Shown here one piece after another: positions 17,107 to 26,359 of a stretch of DNA of 64,000 nt (position 1 is the stretch's first letter; the number at the start of each line of letters is the position of its first letter). Location: assembly GCA_028825445.1 (NCBI GenBank), contig JAPKAD010000008.1:1-64000 (forward strand). The letters are read 5' to 3'. This DNA comes from Octadecabacter sp. (GTDB taxonomy: Bacteria > Pseudomonadota > Alphaproteobacteria > Rhodobacterales > Rhodobacteraceae). The translations under genes were made by a program, and so were the position numbers. The notes beneath the pieces are model-generated. The model saw nothing but the letters and a program-made list of their open reading frames with translations, was not told where the DNA came from and ran no database searches.

Positions 17107-18714
17107 ATGCCGATTATTAATATAAAGTTTCAGCGCATATCTGCAATGTTGATCATTTTTCTGGTCTTCTCTGTTTTTCCGCAAACCATAGCTGCGCAAA
17201 ATACAGCTTTTCGCCAAGCCGTAGCTGAGGCTGCAGAACGCGAAGCTCCATTAATTGAATTTTACCGTACGCGCAAATTTGAAGGCATTTGGACTGGAAC
17301 CACCCGTATCGATCGGTCGCGCCGAAACGCTTTGCTGGCAGCCTTTGCGGGTGCTGGTGATCATGGCTTGCCTCTATCTAAATATGATCCAGAAATTTTA
17401 ATGGCTAGGCTTATGGCAGCAAGCACGCCTGCTGAAAAAGGTGCTATGGAAGTTGAAATGTCACGCCTGTTTCTGTCATACGCAAGCGACATCCAGACGG
17501 GCATTTTGACACCAATAGAAGTTGTGCCCGAAATTCGCCGTGATGTTCAGTTGCGTCCGCTCCTTGGGTATCTAAAAGACTTTTTGAGTGGTGCGCCCGC
17601 ATCTTTTCTTGCGTCATTGCCACCAAGCTCACCTGAATATGCTCGTTTATTGCGCGAAAAGGTATCCCTTGAAGATCTTTTGGCGCATGGAGGCTGGGGG
17701 CCGTCAATTTTGTCTAGCAGTCTCGCTGTTGGGGCATCAGGAGCGGGAGTTGTAGATCTGCGCGATCGTTTGTTCACCATGGGTTATATGGAACGATCTG
17801 CAACACAAACATATGATTCCACAGTCCAAGCAGCCGTTAGGCGGTTCCAACAGGCCCACGGCCTAAGCGAAGATGGCGAAGCAGGTTCTAAAACTATGTC
17901 AGAGCTCAACGTTTCCGTTGTTAGCCGTTTGCAGCAAATAATAGTTGCCATGGAACGGGAGCGCTGGATGAATAACCCGCGCGGCGAACGTCACATTTGG
18001 GTTAATCTTGTCGATTTTTCTGCCGCTGTCATTGATAATGATCGCGTCACATTTCAAACTCGATCTGTGATAGGTGCAACTAATGATGATCGTCAGACCC
18101 CTGAATTTTCTGACGTAATGGAGTTTATGGTCATAAATCCCAGCTGGTATGTTCCACGTTCTATCATCGTGAATGAATACCTGCCCGCACTACAAATCGA
18201 TACTAATTCTATCGATCATATCGAAATTACAGATCAAAGTGGCTTCACAATTGACCGCAGCAAAGTTAACTTCAATCAGTTTAACCCCAGTACTTTTCCT
18301 TATTCGATGCGCCAGCCACCGAGTCTAAGTAATGCACTTGGTTTGGTAAAATTTATTTTTCCCAACGAGTACAATATTTACCTACATGACACGCCTGCAA
18401 AGTCACTATTTGGCCGTGAAGTTCGCGCATTTAGTCATGGTTGTGTCCGCCTGAACGATCCTTTTGACTTTGCGTATGCATTGTTGGCTGCTCAAGAAAC
18501 CGATCCAAAAAGCGTATTTCAGACATATGTGCAGACAGGCCAAGAAGTCCGAGTTAACCTTGTTGAACCTATTCCAGTCCACCTTGTATATCGCACAGCT
18601 TTTACGCTTACGACGGGTCAGTTAAACTTTCGTCGTGATGTATACAACCGTGACAGTCGAATTTGGAATGCGTTGGCAAACCAAGGGGTGGCCGTTCGCG
18701 GAATTGACGGGTAA
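17107..18714 (+). CDS. murein L,D-transpeptidase, YcbB/LdtD type
   Basis: The enzyme forms 3-3 (DAP-DAP) crosslinks in the periplasm. From the start at 17107 it has 535 residues: a signal peptide (IIFLVFSVFPQTIAAQ), a scaffold domain (about 30-200), a peptidoglycan-binding repeat (about 215-275, DLRDRLFTMGY and AVRRFQQAHGL), and the YkuD catalytic domain with HGCVRL at 444-449, the cysteine being residue 446. The ATG at 17107 is chosen for the GAGAG site just upstream; ATG 17095 is possible. All catalytic residues are present. It is divergent from the DUF882 hydrolase and 39 bp ahead of lpxD. Confidence 0.9.
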   Translation: MPIINIKFQRISAMLIIFLVFSVFPQTIAAQNTAFRQAVAEAAEREAPLIEFYRTRKFEGIWTGTTRIDRSRRNALLAAFAGAGDHGLPLSKYDPEILMARLMAASTPAEKGAMEVEMSRLFLSYASDIQTGILTPIEVVPEIRRDVQLRPLLGYLKDFLSGAPASFLASLPPSSPEYARLLREKVSLEDLLAHGGWGPSILSSSLAVGASGAGVVDLRDRLFTMGYMERSATQTYDSTVQAAVRRFQQAHGLSEDGEAGSKTMSELNVSVVSRLQQIIVAMERERWMNNPRGERHIWVNLVDFSAAVIDNDRVTFQTRSVIGATNDDRQTPEFSDVMEFMVINPSWYVPRSIIVNEYLPALQIDTNSIDHIEITDQSGFTIDRSKVNFNQFNPSTFPYSMRQPPSLSNALGLVKFIFPNEYNIYLHDTPAKSLFGREVRAFSHGCVRLNDPFDFAYALLAAQETDPKSVFQTYVQTGQEVRVNLVEPIPVHLVYRTAFTLTTGQLNFRRDVYNRDSRIWNALANQGVAVRGIDG

Positions 18715-18753
18715 ATTGACCCCTAAAACGTGGGGGCTTAAATTGTTAATGAT

Positions 18754-19800
18754 ATGTCACGAACTTTAAAAGAACTTGCTGATACGCTTGGGGCTGAGAC
18801 TCTTGGAGACACATCTCTTTTGGTAGACCGTTTGGCAGAACCACTAGAAGCCCGCCTGGGGGATCTGGCACTGGCTATAGCGCCAAAATTTGCAGAACAA
18901 CTTAAAGCTTCTGCGGCGCGCGCAGCGGTTGTTTGGGCTGGCGCTGATCTGCAAGCACTTGGACTTAATGGAGCAATTATTGCCCCATACAGTCGTCTTG
19001 CTATGGTTGGGTTAACCCAAGCCATGGATGACGATCCTGCATTTTTTGGAGAACCTGCGATTCATCCAAGCGCTGTAATAGACGAAACGGCTGTGATTGG
19101 AACTGGGGCGCGGATTGGCCCGTTTGTATCTATTGGTGCGCGTTCACGGGTTGGTGCTAATGCCAGGATTGCAGCTCATGTGTCCATTGGGGCTGAGTCA
19201 ATAATTGGTGTCTGTACTACGCTTCATACAGGTGTAAGAATCGGTGCGCGGATTCTAATAGGTGACAGTTTTATCGCGCAAACTGGAGCTGTTATTGGCA
19301 GTGATGGATTTTCATTTACTACAAGTGGACCATCCAACGTGGAACGAGCCATACGTGCCCGACCAGGTGCTGCGCTTGAACCGATGGATGGCACCTGGCA
19401 CCGCATTCATTCCCTTGGCGGTGTTGCTATCGGTGATGACGTCGAAATTGGTGCCAATTCAACAATTGATTCTGGTACAGTTAGAGCAACGCAAATTGGC
19501 AATGGTGTTAAAATCGACAACCTCGTTCATGTTGCTCACAACGTGATACTCGGTGAAGATTGTTTGTTGTGTGCACAGGTTGGCATCGCCGGTTCTTCGG
19601 TACTAGGTGCGCGGGTAATTATGGGTGGACAGTCTGGTGTGGCTGACAATTTAACAGTTGGTCGAGATGTTGTAATCGGTGGTGGTGCAGGCGTTTTAGC
19701 GAACATTCCAGATGGTATTTTTGTTTTGGGCTATCCGGCACAGCCGAGCCATGAATACCGTTCTGGTCTTAAGGCTATGCGACGTTTGACAAAGTTATAG
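18754..19800 (+). CDS. lpxD: UDP-3-O-(3-hydroxyacyl)glucosamine N-acyltransferase
   Basis: LpxD adds the N-linked 3-hydroxyacyl chain in lipid A synthesis, using acyl-ACP. At 348 residues it is full length. There is a uridine-binding N-terminal domain (about 1-100, PYSRLAMVGL), a left-handed helix of hexapeptide repeats (about 105-310), the catalytic histidine in KIDNLVHVAHNV, and a C-terminal helix (HEYRSGLKAMRRL). In many proteobacteria lpxD sits between skp and fabZ. Here it is 29 kb away from that block, grouped with an acyl carrier protein and a ketosynthase. Confidence 0.95.
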   Translation: MSRTLKELADTLGAETLGDTSLLVDRLAEPLEARLGDLALAIAPKFAEQLKASAARAAVVWAGADLQALGLNGAIIAPYSRLAMVGLTQAMDDDPAFFGEPAIHPSAVIDETAVIGTGARIGPFVSIGARSRVGANARIAAHVSIGAESIIGVCTTLHTGVRIGARILIGDSFIAQTGAVIGSDGFSFTTSGPSNVERAIRARPGAALEPMDGTWHRIHSLGGVAIGDDVEIGANSTIDSGTVRATQIGNGVKIDNLVHVAHNVILGEDCLLCAQVGIAGSSVLGARVIMGGQSGVADNLTVGRDVVIGGGAGVLANIPDGIFVLGYPAQPSHEYRSGLKAMRRLTKL

Positions 19801-19866
19801 TGGTGCCAAAAGCTGCTTGCGCGCATTACTTTAAAAAATAGATTGGACTGACATGGGTGATCTTGG

Positions 19867-20124
19867 ATGAATATTACCGTACAAGTGATCGGAATTGTTG
19901 CGCAACAGGCTTTGCTTCAACCTAGTGACGTCAAAATTGAACACACGCTCGAAGACCTTGGCATTGACAGTTTAGGCCTAGTTGAAAGTATTTTTGCCAT
20001 TGAAGAGGCTTTTGATATTACTGTGCCGTTTAATGCCAATGACCCAAGTGGTAGCGATTTTGATATCACGTCAGTCGGTTCCATCATTAAAGCTGTACAA
20101 ACGCTGGTACAGGATCAAACTTGA
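19867..20124 (+). CDS. acyl carrier protein (dedicated, lpxD-linked)
   Basis: The 85-residue protein has the phosphopantetheine attachment site DLGIDSLGLVE, with the serine at residue 35, and the helical pattern of an acyl carrier protein. It is not the housekeeping AcpP, whose sequence (DLGADSLDTVELV) differs. Its place between lpxD and a ketosynthase suggests it carries acyl chains for lipid A or another envelope lipid, a role comparable to rhizobial AcpXL, though that is inference. It ends in a TTGA overlap with the ketosynthase start, so the two are made in step. Confidence 0.85.
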   Translation: MNITVQVIGIVAQQALLQPSDVKIEHTLEDLGIDSLGLVESIFAIEEAFDITVPFNANDPSGSDFDITSVGSIIKAVQTLVQDQT

Positions 20125-21329
20125 GACGAGTTGTCATCACCGGTTCTGGTACGATCAACGCACTGGGTCACGATGTCCCCAAAACGCTCGAGGCCATGCG
20201 CGAAGGGCATTGTGGCATTGGCTTGTTAGATATTCGCGACGTCGATCGGCTAGCTATAAAAATTGGTGGGCAGGTAACCAATTTCGACGAACATACCCAC
20301 TTTAACCGCCAACAAATCAGCCTCTTTGATCGTTTCACCCAGTTCACCATTTTGGCTGCAGCACAAGCGATTCACGAAGCTGGTTTAACATTTTTAGGCG
20401 CTTTGGCGGATCGATCCGGTGTGGTGTTAGGGACGTCAGGTGGTGGGTTAAACACGCAAGATGAAAGCTACCGTGCCGTGTATGAAGAGGGTAAAAATCG
20501 TGTGCACCCGTTAATTGTACCTAAGTTAATGAACAACGCTGCTGCATCCCACGTGTCAATGCAATATAACTTGCGCGGCCCATCGTTTACCGTTGCGACA
20601 GCCTGCGCTTCTTCCAACCACGCAATGGGACAGGCGTTCATGCTAATCCGGTCTGGAATGGCAGATGTTATGGTCACGGGTGGATCTGAAGCAATGCTTT
20701 GTTTTGGTGGCGTAAAAGCTTGGGAAGGACTGCGCGTGATGTCCAAAGACGCGTGTCGACCGTTCTCTGCTAACCGAAATGGTATGGTACAGGGTGAAGG
20801 CGCAGGAGTATTTGTGTTTGAAGACCGCGAACACGCTATGAAACGCGGCGCTGTCATCTTGGCTGAAGTTGCAGGGTTTTCGATGTCATCGGATGCGTCC
20901 AACATCGTGACCCCGTCCACAGAAGGCGCGGCACGTGCAATTGCAGGGGCCTTGAGAGATGCTAACCTAAACTGTGAAGATGTTGGCTATATTAACGCGC
21001 ACGGCACTGGCACGGCTGCAAATGATAAGACAGAATGTGCGGCTGTGAAAAATGTATTCAAGGCCCACGCCGAAAAACTTATGATTTCCAGTACCAAATC
21101 CATGCACGGACACTTGATTGGAGGTACTGGCGCAGTTGAGTTATTGGCCTGTATCATGGCATTGCGCGACGGGATCATAGCACCGACAATTGGTTACGAA
21201 AAACCAGATCCTGAATGTGCTCTCGACGTGGTGCCAAACATAGCGCGTGAGGCAAAAGTCATAGCGACGCTTTCAAACGCTTTTGCTTTTGGAGGGTTGA
21301 ATGCGGTTATTGCGCTTAAATCAGCCTAA
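20121..21329 (+). CDS. beta-ketoacyl-ACP synthase (FabF-like)
   Basis: The 402-residue condensing enzyme extends acyl-ACP by two carbons. Its catalytic triad is visible: cysteine 162 in TVATACASSNHA, histidine in NAHGTGTAANDKTE and histidine in SMHGHLIGG. The start MRRVVITGSGTINALG is that of FabF. It begins with TTG overlapping the stop of the acyl carrier protein gene by 4 bp. Because it is paired with its own carrier protein and lpxD, it is likely a specialised paralogue for an envelope lipid rather than the main FabF. Confidence 0.9.
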   Translation: MRRVVITGSGTINALGHDVPKTLEAMREGHCGIGLLDIRDVDRLAIKIGGQVTNFDEHTHFNRQQISLFDRFTQFTILAAAQAIHEAGLTFLGALADRSGVVLGTSGGGLNTQDESYRAVYEEGKNRVHPLIVPKLMNNAAASHVSMQYNLRGPSFTVATACASSNHAMGQAFMLIRSGMADVMVTGGSEAMLCFGGVKAWEGLRVMSKDACRPFSANRNGMVQGEGAGVFVFEDREHAMKRGAVILAEVAGFSMSSDASNIVTPSTEGAARAIAGALRDANLNCEDVGYINAHGTGTAANDKTECAAVKNVFKAHAEKLMISSTKSMHGHLIGGTGAVELLACIMALRDGIIAPTIGYEKPDPECALDVVPNIAREAKVIATLSNAFAFGGLNAVIALKSA

Positions 21330-21386
21330 ACAAAAAGTACCACATTAAAAGTAAAGGCGGCACTAATGATATTCAGTTCATGTCAC

Positions 21387-22043
21387 CTATTGTTTCGTTG
21401 CAGTGTAAGCCGCTGTGAAGCCTGAAAGCGACATTGTCACTGTTACAATTTGATCAGGTGCAGCTGCGGGTACCATGCTAAGTGTTGCGGATGCACCCCT
21501 TTGAAAGAGGATCATATCCGTTTCAGTCAGGCCAACACGCGTTACACAACCGCCAGCATTACAAAAGTCAAACGGAAACCGGCGAGCTTGCCCACCATCA
21601 ACCCGTAATGTCATTTGTTCATTTAGTAGTGTTTCAAGTGGTGCAACTATTGTCGCACCTGCAACAGCTTCGCCTGTGGAAGCAAGTGAAACAATTGCTA
21701 TTTCCGCAACAGCATTGCCGTCTTCATCACTTAAAAGTTGATACATTTGGCATGGGTCATCACCGTTTTCAACTTTTAAGCAGCGTAACGCCCAATCGTT
21801 AAAAACCTCTTGCAGGTATTGCTGGCCCGGTTGTGGCTCTTGTGAGGCCGTTTCGTTAGACGAAATTGGACTGTCAATTTCATTGACGTTTTCGCCCATG
21901 TTGAAAACATTTTGTGTCTGCTCTTCATTTGTTGCAGCAGAAGTGTCGTTTGTTGTTTCTTGCGCAGAAAATGGTGCACCAAAAACGCACACCAACGTTG
22001 CAGCCACCAAAGTTCTAGACTTAAACACGTTGAAAAATATCAT
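21387..22043 (-). CDS. invasion-associated locus B (IalB) family protein
   Basis: The 218-residue exported protein has a signal peptide (TLVCVFGAPFSAQ), a low-complexity linker rich in N, E and T (about 30-70), and an IalB domain marked by NDWALRCLKVENGDDPCQMY and FDFCNAGGCVTRVGL, whose cysteines probably pair. IalB proteins are periplasmic or outer-membrane associated with no settled biochemical role outside Bartonella. The start is set at 22043, where a GGAGAA site lies about four bases upstream; ATG 22055 lacks one. It is convergent with the ketosynthase. Confidence 0.86.
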   Translation of the reverse strand: MIFFNVFKSRTLVAATLVCVFGAPFSAQETTNDTSAATNEEQTQNVFNMGENVNEIDSPISSNETASQEPQPGQQYLQEVFNDWALRCLKVENGDDPCQMYQLLSDEDGNAVAEIAIVSLASTGEAVAGATIVAPLETLLNEQMTLRVDGGQARRFPFDFCNAGGCVTRVGLTETDMILFQRGASATLSMVPAAAPDQIVTVTMSLSGFTAAYTATKQ

Positions 22044-22545
22044 AAACTTCTCCATTGTTGTTAGTTATTATGAGAGCATTAACATTAGTTTTTTAAAGTG
22101 TCAGGGAGAAAAAAATTTTGGTAATGCCTTGCCAAAATTGAGGTAGATAACGCCAGTAATAATTTTAAAATATTAGTGCTGCTTCAATTTTTCATAAACA
22201 AAGGCCCTATATCTATTTACTACCTATCTAACATTGATGAGTAAAAGCTTTTGATATGGAATGAGATTTAGTGCGTCAACAGTGACACTAAAGTGATTAT
22301 GGGAGCTCTGCTTATTATTTTTCTAATAATGACTATCTGCTTGAAAATGATAAAGTGTCACACCAAATCTATTTACAAGCAGCTCAACAAGATCAAGTAA
22401 AGATCTCCTTTAACAATATTTTGAAATATTAGTTTTTTCAAAACTAATATCTGACCCCAAAAATCAAATAATGTATTTTGGCATAAGATTACCGTGAAAC
22501 AAAAGTTAGACTGTGCAAATATCAATTCAAAATAGCGAATTAGCT
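22044..22545. other. AT-rich intergenic region with a perfect inverted repeat
   Basis: No gene-like frame is seen in these 500 bp. The stretch holds the upstream region of the IalB gene and of the decayed helicase gene. At 22426-22450 an 11-bp perfect inverted repeat with a 3-base loop is present (listed separately). Confidence 0.45.
22426..22450. repeat. 11-bp perfect inverted repeat
   Basis: ATATTAGTTTT (22426-22436) is followed after three bases by AAAACTAATAT (22440-22450). It has no T-run and no adjacent gene end. It could be an operator or a chance AT-rich palindrome. Confidence 0.4.
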
Positions 22546-24007
22546 ATGCGCGACAGAATTTCACGATTGACCGTTGTAAATATTATGCTGATGCATGAGA
22601 TCTGTTGTTAAATTTGAAAATCAGCATGGATTAATTATGAGGACTCATGATATTGGAAAAACTGTAACTCTGCAAATGCTTGCTGAAGTGTTTTCCGAAA
22701 TCGGCGCCACTATGTTTTTGTCGAAAGTAAGGGATAATTTGTAGAAGCTGGTAAAGCTTAGAATCCCATAGTTAAAATTCCATGATCTCTTTATAAAATG
22801 TGCAGCAAACATTGGATTAGATTTGTATTACTTTTTTTCTATGACATTTAAAACCCTTTTTACAAACAAGGCCACCCGATACACGCAACTATTTCAGAAA
22901 AGAGACCGTCATTGATTTTCAACCTAATGGGACTGTCGGGCGCAGAAGATGGTGTTTCGTGTGTTGCATTACACGTAGAAAATGAAGAGGGGTCGCTGTC
23001 ACTAAAGCGTAGTTTTTTACATGCTCTGTTGGTCTGAGCTGGAAAAATTCTGCAAACGTGTTCTTACTCAACGACAATGCAGCGACATCGTCTGTTGCTG
23101 CAATTCAGCTATAATTAATGGTGTTTGAAATCTAAGGTTGAGCAGGGCTGTTTGGTAAATCAGACCCAAGTCTTTTCCATGTTTAGACAACTGAACAGAA
23201 TAGGCTGCGCGTTGTACAATGGCGAATAATATTTTGCGCAATATGAATTAATGTCAATCTTTTGATTTTAAACCATCTTTACATGATTTTAACCTAATTG
23301 TATTAAACAACTACTAGAAATTGGCAATCTCAAAAGCTCAAGCTGATGTTTTTCTTTAATGAAAAGCGTTTCCTTTTAATAACGTTCACAAAGCATTGAT
23401 GGACAAGGAAGATCAGGCTGTGCGGTTGATCTGTTCTAAGGTCGTTGATGTCTATTTTATTATTTAAAAACTGTCTCATGTCTTCAAAACATGCTGAGCA
23501 GGCTTGGCAATTATGTTCAAAAAGCACGGCGGGCCATTATGGCAAATGATCAAAACGTACTCAAGCTAGTAGCGAAAATCTATTGAAAAGATTCTCCATT
23601 TGATACTGTTGAAGAAGTTCGTTCAGTTGATATAGGAGAAGCTATAATACTTATGCTGTTAGACATTGGCACATTCGGAATTTAGAGCTCAAGCTGATAC
23701 ATCCACAGTAATCACAAATGAGCCCAATTACGAAAAATGAACGTGCTGGAGTAATTGTTGCTTTGCTAATGGCCGGTAAACACAAAAGTAATTCTATGTT
23801 TTGCATCCGAGTTTTGAATGCCTGCTAAACGGGCAGGCGCTTAGGAAAATGTAGCAGAAAGAAAGCAGAAAAAGGTATTGTTGAAGAAGAAACGCCAAAG
23901 GCAGAAGAACGCTAAACCCTCTGTCTTTTGTTGCTAAAGAACTGATTGGCATAAAAGGCCAGCGCATTGTGAGTGGCATTCTGAGCGGGCTATATCGCAG
24001 GCGATAA
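22546..24007 (+). pseudogene. decayed HerA-like/DUF853 (YjgR-type) ATPase gene
   Basis: Read across frames, this stretch gives most of a HerA-like C-terminal-domain ATPase of about 500 residues. Segments in order: YADA-DLLLNL (22580s), QHGLI then GKTVTLQMLAEVFSEIGATM in the P-loop region (22625-22720), IGLDLYYFFSMTFKTLF, HPIHATISE, NLMGLSGAEDGV, KLMFFFNEKRFLFNN (Walker B, family FFFDEAHLLF), KALMDKEDQAVRLICSK, DTVEEVRSVDIGEA, SPITKNERAGV and finally QRIVSGILSGLYRRR ending at TAA 24005-24007. The P-loop glycines are changed (family GATGTGKT). Many stops and frameshifts and a deleted middle show old decay. Intact relatives are DNA-binding ATPases of unclear role. It lies between the IalB and CNNM/CorC genes. 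Confidence 0.85.
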
Positions 24008-24046
24008 GGCTACATAAATCTCGCCAGAAACTGGATTAAAAAAAAC

Positions 24047-25345
24047 CTAGACCAGTGGGGAAATCTTTAATTCTGAGATGCGATTTTCGTCTTTTGCCTG
24101 CACTTCAAACCTAAAGCCGTGAAAGCTGAATACCTGACCAACAATTGGAATCATTTGCGCTTCGTGGATAACCAGACCTGCGACTGTGTTGGCCTCATCA
24201 TCGGGGAGGTTCCAATCTGTTGCACGGTTCACATCTCGGATCGTCATCGTCCCATCTACTGTATAACTGCCGTCCTCGGCCGCTGTGACGTCGTTTTCTT
24301 CATCCGTGTCAAATTCGTCAGTAATTTCACCTACAATCTCTTCAAGAATATCTTCGAGCGTGATTAAGCCTTGCAAAGTGCCATATTCGTCAACAACCAG
24401 TGCAAAATGTGTGCGCCTGGCCAAAAACTGGCGCATTTGATCATCCAGAGTTGTGGTTTCAGGAACAAAATATGGAGGCATAGCCACGGTAAGAATGTCA
24501 AAATCAACCATTTCTTGCGGTTCAATCCGACCGTCACCCAGCATTTTATGCAAAGCACGCAAGAGGTCTTTTGCGTGGAGGGTTCCGATAATATTTTCTG
24601 GTTCATCTCGATATAGCGGCAGACGAGTGTGATTGCTATCCAGACAGAGGCGCAGAATTTCTGCCACTGGTAGGGCAGCATCGATCATCTCGATCTCTTT
24701 GCGATGCAGCATAATTTCTTCGACTGTGCGTTCACCCAAATCTAGCGCGCCTAAAATACGGTCGCGGTCTTCTTTTTCCACCACCCCTTCAGAATGGCCA
24801 AGCTGCAAAGCGCCTGCAATTTCTTCGCGCACTGCAAGTATGTTGCTGTCCGGGTCGGTCTGTACGCCAAAAAGACGAAGTGAAACGCGAACAACTATGC
24901 GAACACCCGCTACAAGTGGGGAAAGAATACGGATCACCCATATTACGATAGGTGCGGAAACTGAAGATGCCTTTTCGGGTCGAGTAATGGCATAGGTTTT
25001 AGGAAGAACTTCAGCGAAAATCAGGATCAGAGCTGTCATTACGACCGACGCATAAATGACGCCGTTAACTCCAAAAGTTTTGGTCAAAAGGGCTGTTGCT
25101 AGTGATGTGGCTACGACGTTGGCAATATTATTGCCCATCAGGATTGCGCCAATAAAGCGTTCTTCGTCTTCTTTAATTTTGAGCGCTAATACTGCGCCTT
25201 TGTCACCACGATCTGCATTCGAACGTAGTCGTCCACGTGATGCAGCTGTCAAGGCCGTTTCTGTGCCCGAAAAGAACCCCGATGTCATCAACAGGACAAA
25301 GACAACGCCACAGGTGATCCAAAATGAAGCGTCAAACATTGTCAT
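24047..25345 (-). CDS. CNNM/CorC (HlyC) family hemolysin-like protein
   Basis: The 432-residue inner-membrane protein has a CNNM/DUF21 transmembrane domain (about 1-190; GFFSGTETALTAASRGRLR and LMGNNIANVVATSLATALL), two CBS domains (about 205-335; MLHRKEIEMIDA, FALVVDEYGTLQGLITLEDILEEIVGEI) and a CorC/HlyC C-terminal domain (about 350-430; YTVDGTMTIRDVN, TVAGLVI). Relatives are linked to magnesium or cobalt export; the hemolysin name is historical. It is the last gene of a reverse-strand set (small protein, 519-residue protein, xerD, this gene), 84 bp after xerD. Confidence 0.92.
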   Translation of the reverse strand: MTMFDASFWITCGVVFVLLMTSGFFSGTETALTAASRGRLRSNADRGDKGAVLALKIKEDEERFIGAILMGNNIANVVATSLATALLTKTFGVNGVIYASVVMTALILIFAEVLPKTYAITRPEKASSVSAPIVIWVIRILSPLVAGVRIVVRVSLRLFGVQTDPDSNILAVREEIAGALQLGHSEGVVEKEDRDRILGALDLGERTVEEIMLHRKEIEMIDAALPVAEILRLCLDSNHTRLPLYRDEPENIIGTLHAKDLLRALHKMLGDGRIEPQEMVDFDILTVAMPPYFVPETTTLDDQMRQFLARRTHFALVVDEYGTLQGLITLEDILEEIVGEITDEFDTDEENDVTAAEDGSYTVDGTMTIRDVNRATDWNLPDDEANTVAGLVIHEAQMIPIVGQVFSFHGFRFEVQAKDENRISELKISPLV

Positions 25346-25429
25346 ACTCGTATGATTTTGAATAAATACTGTTAAACATGAACTAGGTTATGGGCGCGCA
25401 GGCAAGCAGCTTCAAGTGGAACCGTTTAT

Positions 25430-26359
25430 TTAAGTGGTTTTAGAAAGTGGATGATGTTCGAGTACCAGTTTTTTTAGACGTTCGTCCAGCACATGAGTGT
25501 ATATTTCGGTCGTCGCGATATCCGCGTGGCCCAAAAGCGTTTGTATTGACCGTAAGTCAGCACCGCCTTCAAGCAGATGAGTGGCAAAAGCGTGACGCAA
25601 AGTGTGGGGTGTGACTTTTGATGGGGCCACGCCGCCAGCTATGGCAAGGTCTTTTGTCAAGTTAAAGAAGCTTTGCCGCGTAAGGTGACCAAGTTTACCA
25701 CGAGACGGAAACAAAAACCTTGAGCGTTTTACGCCATCTTTGAACGCGGCATCTTGCGCGTTGTCTAATGTTTTTAGCCAGATAATAGTGGCTGCGCGTG
25801 CGGGTGGAGACAGCGGCACCATGCGTTCTTTGCCACCTTTACCGCACACCAATAACATACGTGGATCGCCCCGTGCAGCTGACACCGGCAATGAGACCAA
25901 TTCAGTTACGCGCATTCCCGTAGCATACAGAAGTTCCATTAAACAAGTAGTCCGCAGCGCATCTTTTTTGATTTCGCGAGCGGCGGTGAGCAGCGCGTCG
26001 ACTTCATCATGGCTCAACGTTTTGGGTAAAAGTTTGTCACGACCGGGGCCAGATATTTGTATCGCCGGATTATCGCTTCGCCATAGTTCCTCAAAGGCAA
26101 AACGAAAAAGCTGTTTAATTGCTGACAACCTTCGTGCGCGAGTAGCTTTTGCAAGGCCTTGCGTGTCGCACCAAATTAAGTATTTTTCGATATGTTTTTT
26201 AAGTACAGTGTCAAAGTGCATTCCAGCCAGCCAGTCTGAAAAATCAATCAGGTCGCGCGCATAAGCTAATTGTGTGTTGGTCGCCGCGTCTAGTTCGGCC
26301 GCCTGTGCTTCAATGAATGATTGTATCCATTGGGCATTGAGACGTTTATTAAAATTCAT
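25430..26359 (-). CDS. xerD: site-specific tyrosine recombinase XerD
   Basis: XerD works with XerC at dif to resolve chromosome dimers. The 309-residue protein has the SAM-like N-terminal domain (about 10-95, IQSFIEAQAAELDAATNTQL) and the catalytic domain with all active-site residues: arginine in LYATGMRVTELVSL, lysine in VCGKGGKERMVPL, HTLRHAFATHLLEGG, the histidine of LLGHADIATT and the tyrosine of TEIYTHV. The length is usual. Its ATG overlaps the stop of the upstream gene by 4 bp. The gene order with CNNM/CorC and aroK is typical of Rhodobacterales, which argues for the housekeeping enzyme rather than a phage integrase. Confidence 0.95.
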   Translation of the reverse strand: MNFNKRLNAQWIQSFIEAQAAELDAATNTQLAYARDLIDFSDWLAGMHFDTVLKKHIEKYLIWCDTQGLAKATRARRLSAIKQLFRFAFEELWRSDNPAIQISGPGRDKLLPKTLSHDEVDALLTAAREIKKDALRTTCLMELLYATGMRVTELVSLPVSAARGDPRMLLVCGKGGKERMVPLSPPARAATIIWLKTLDNAQDAAFKDGVKRSRFLFPSRGKLGHLTRQSFFNLTKDLAIAGGVAPSKVTPHTLRHAFATHLLEGGADLRSIQTLLGHADIATTEIYTHVLDERLKKLVLEHHPLSKTT

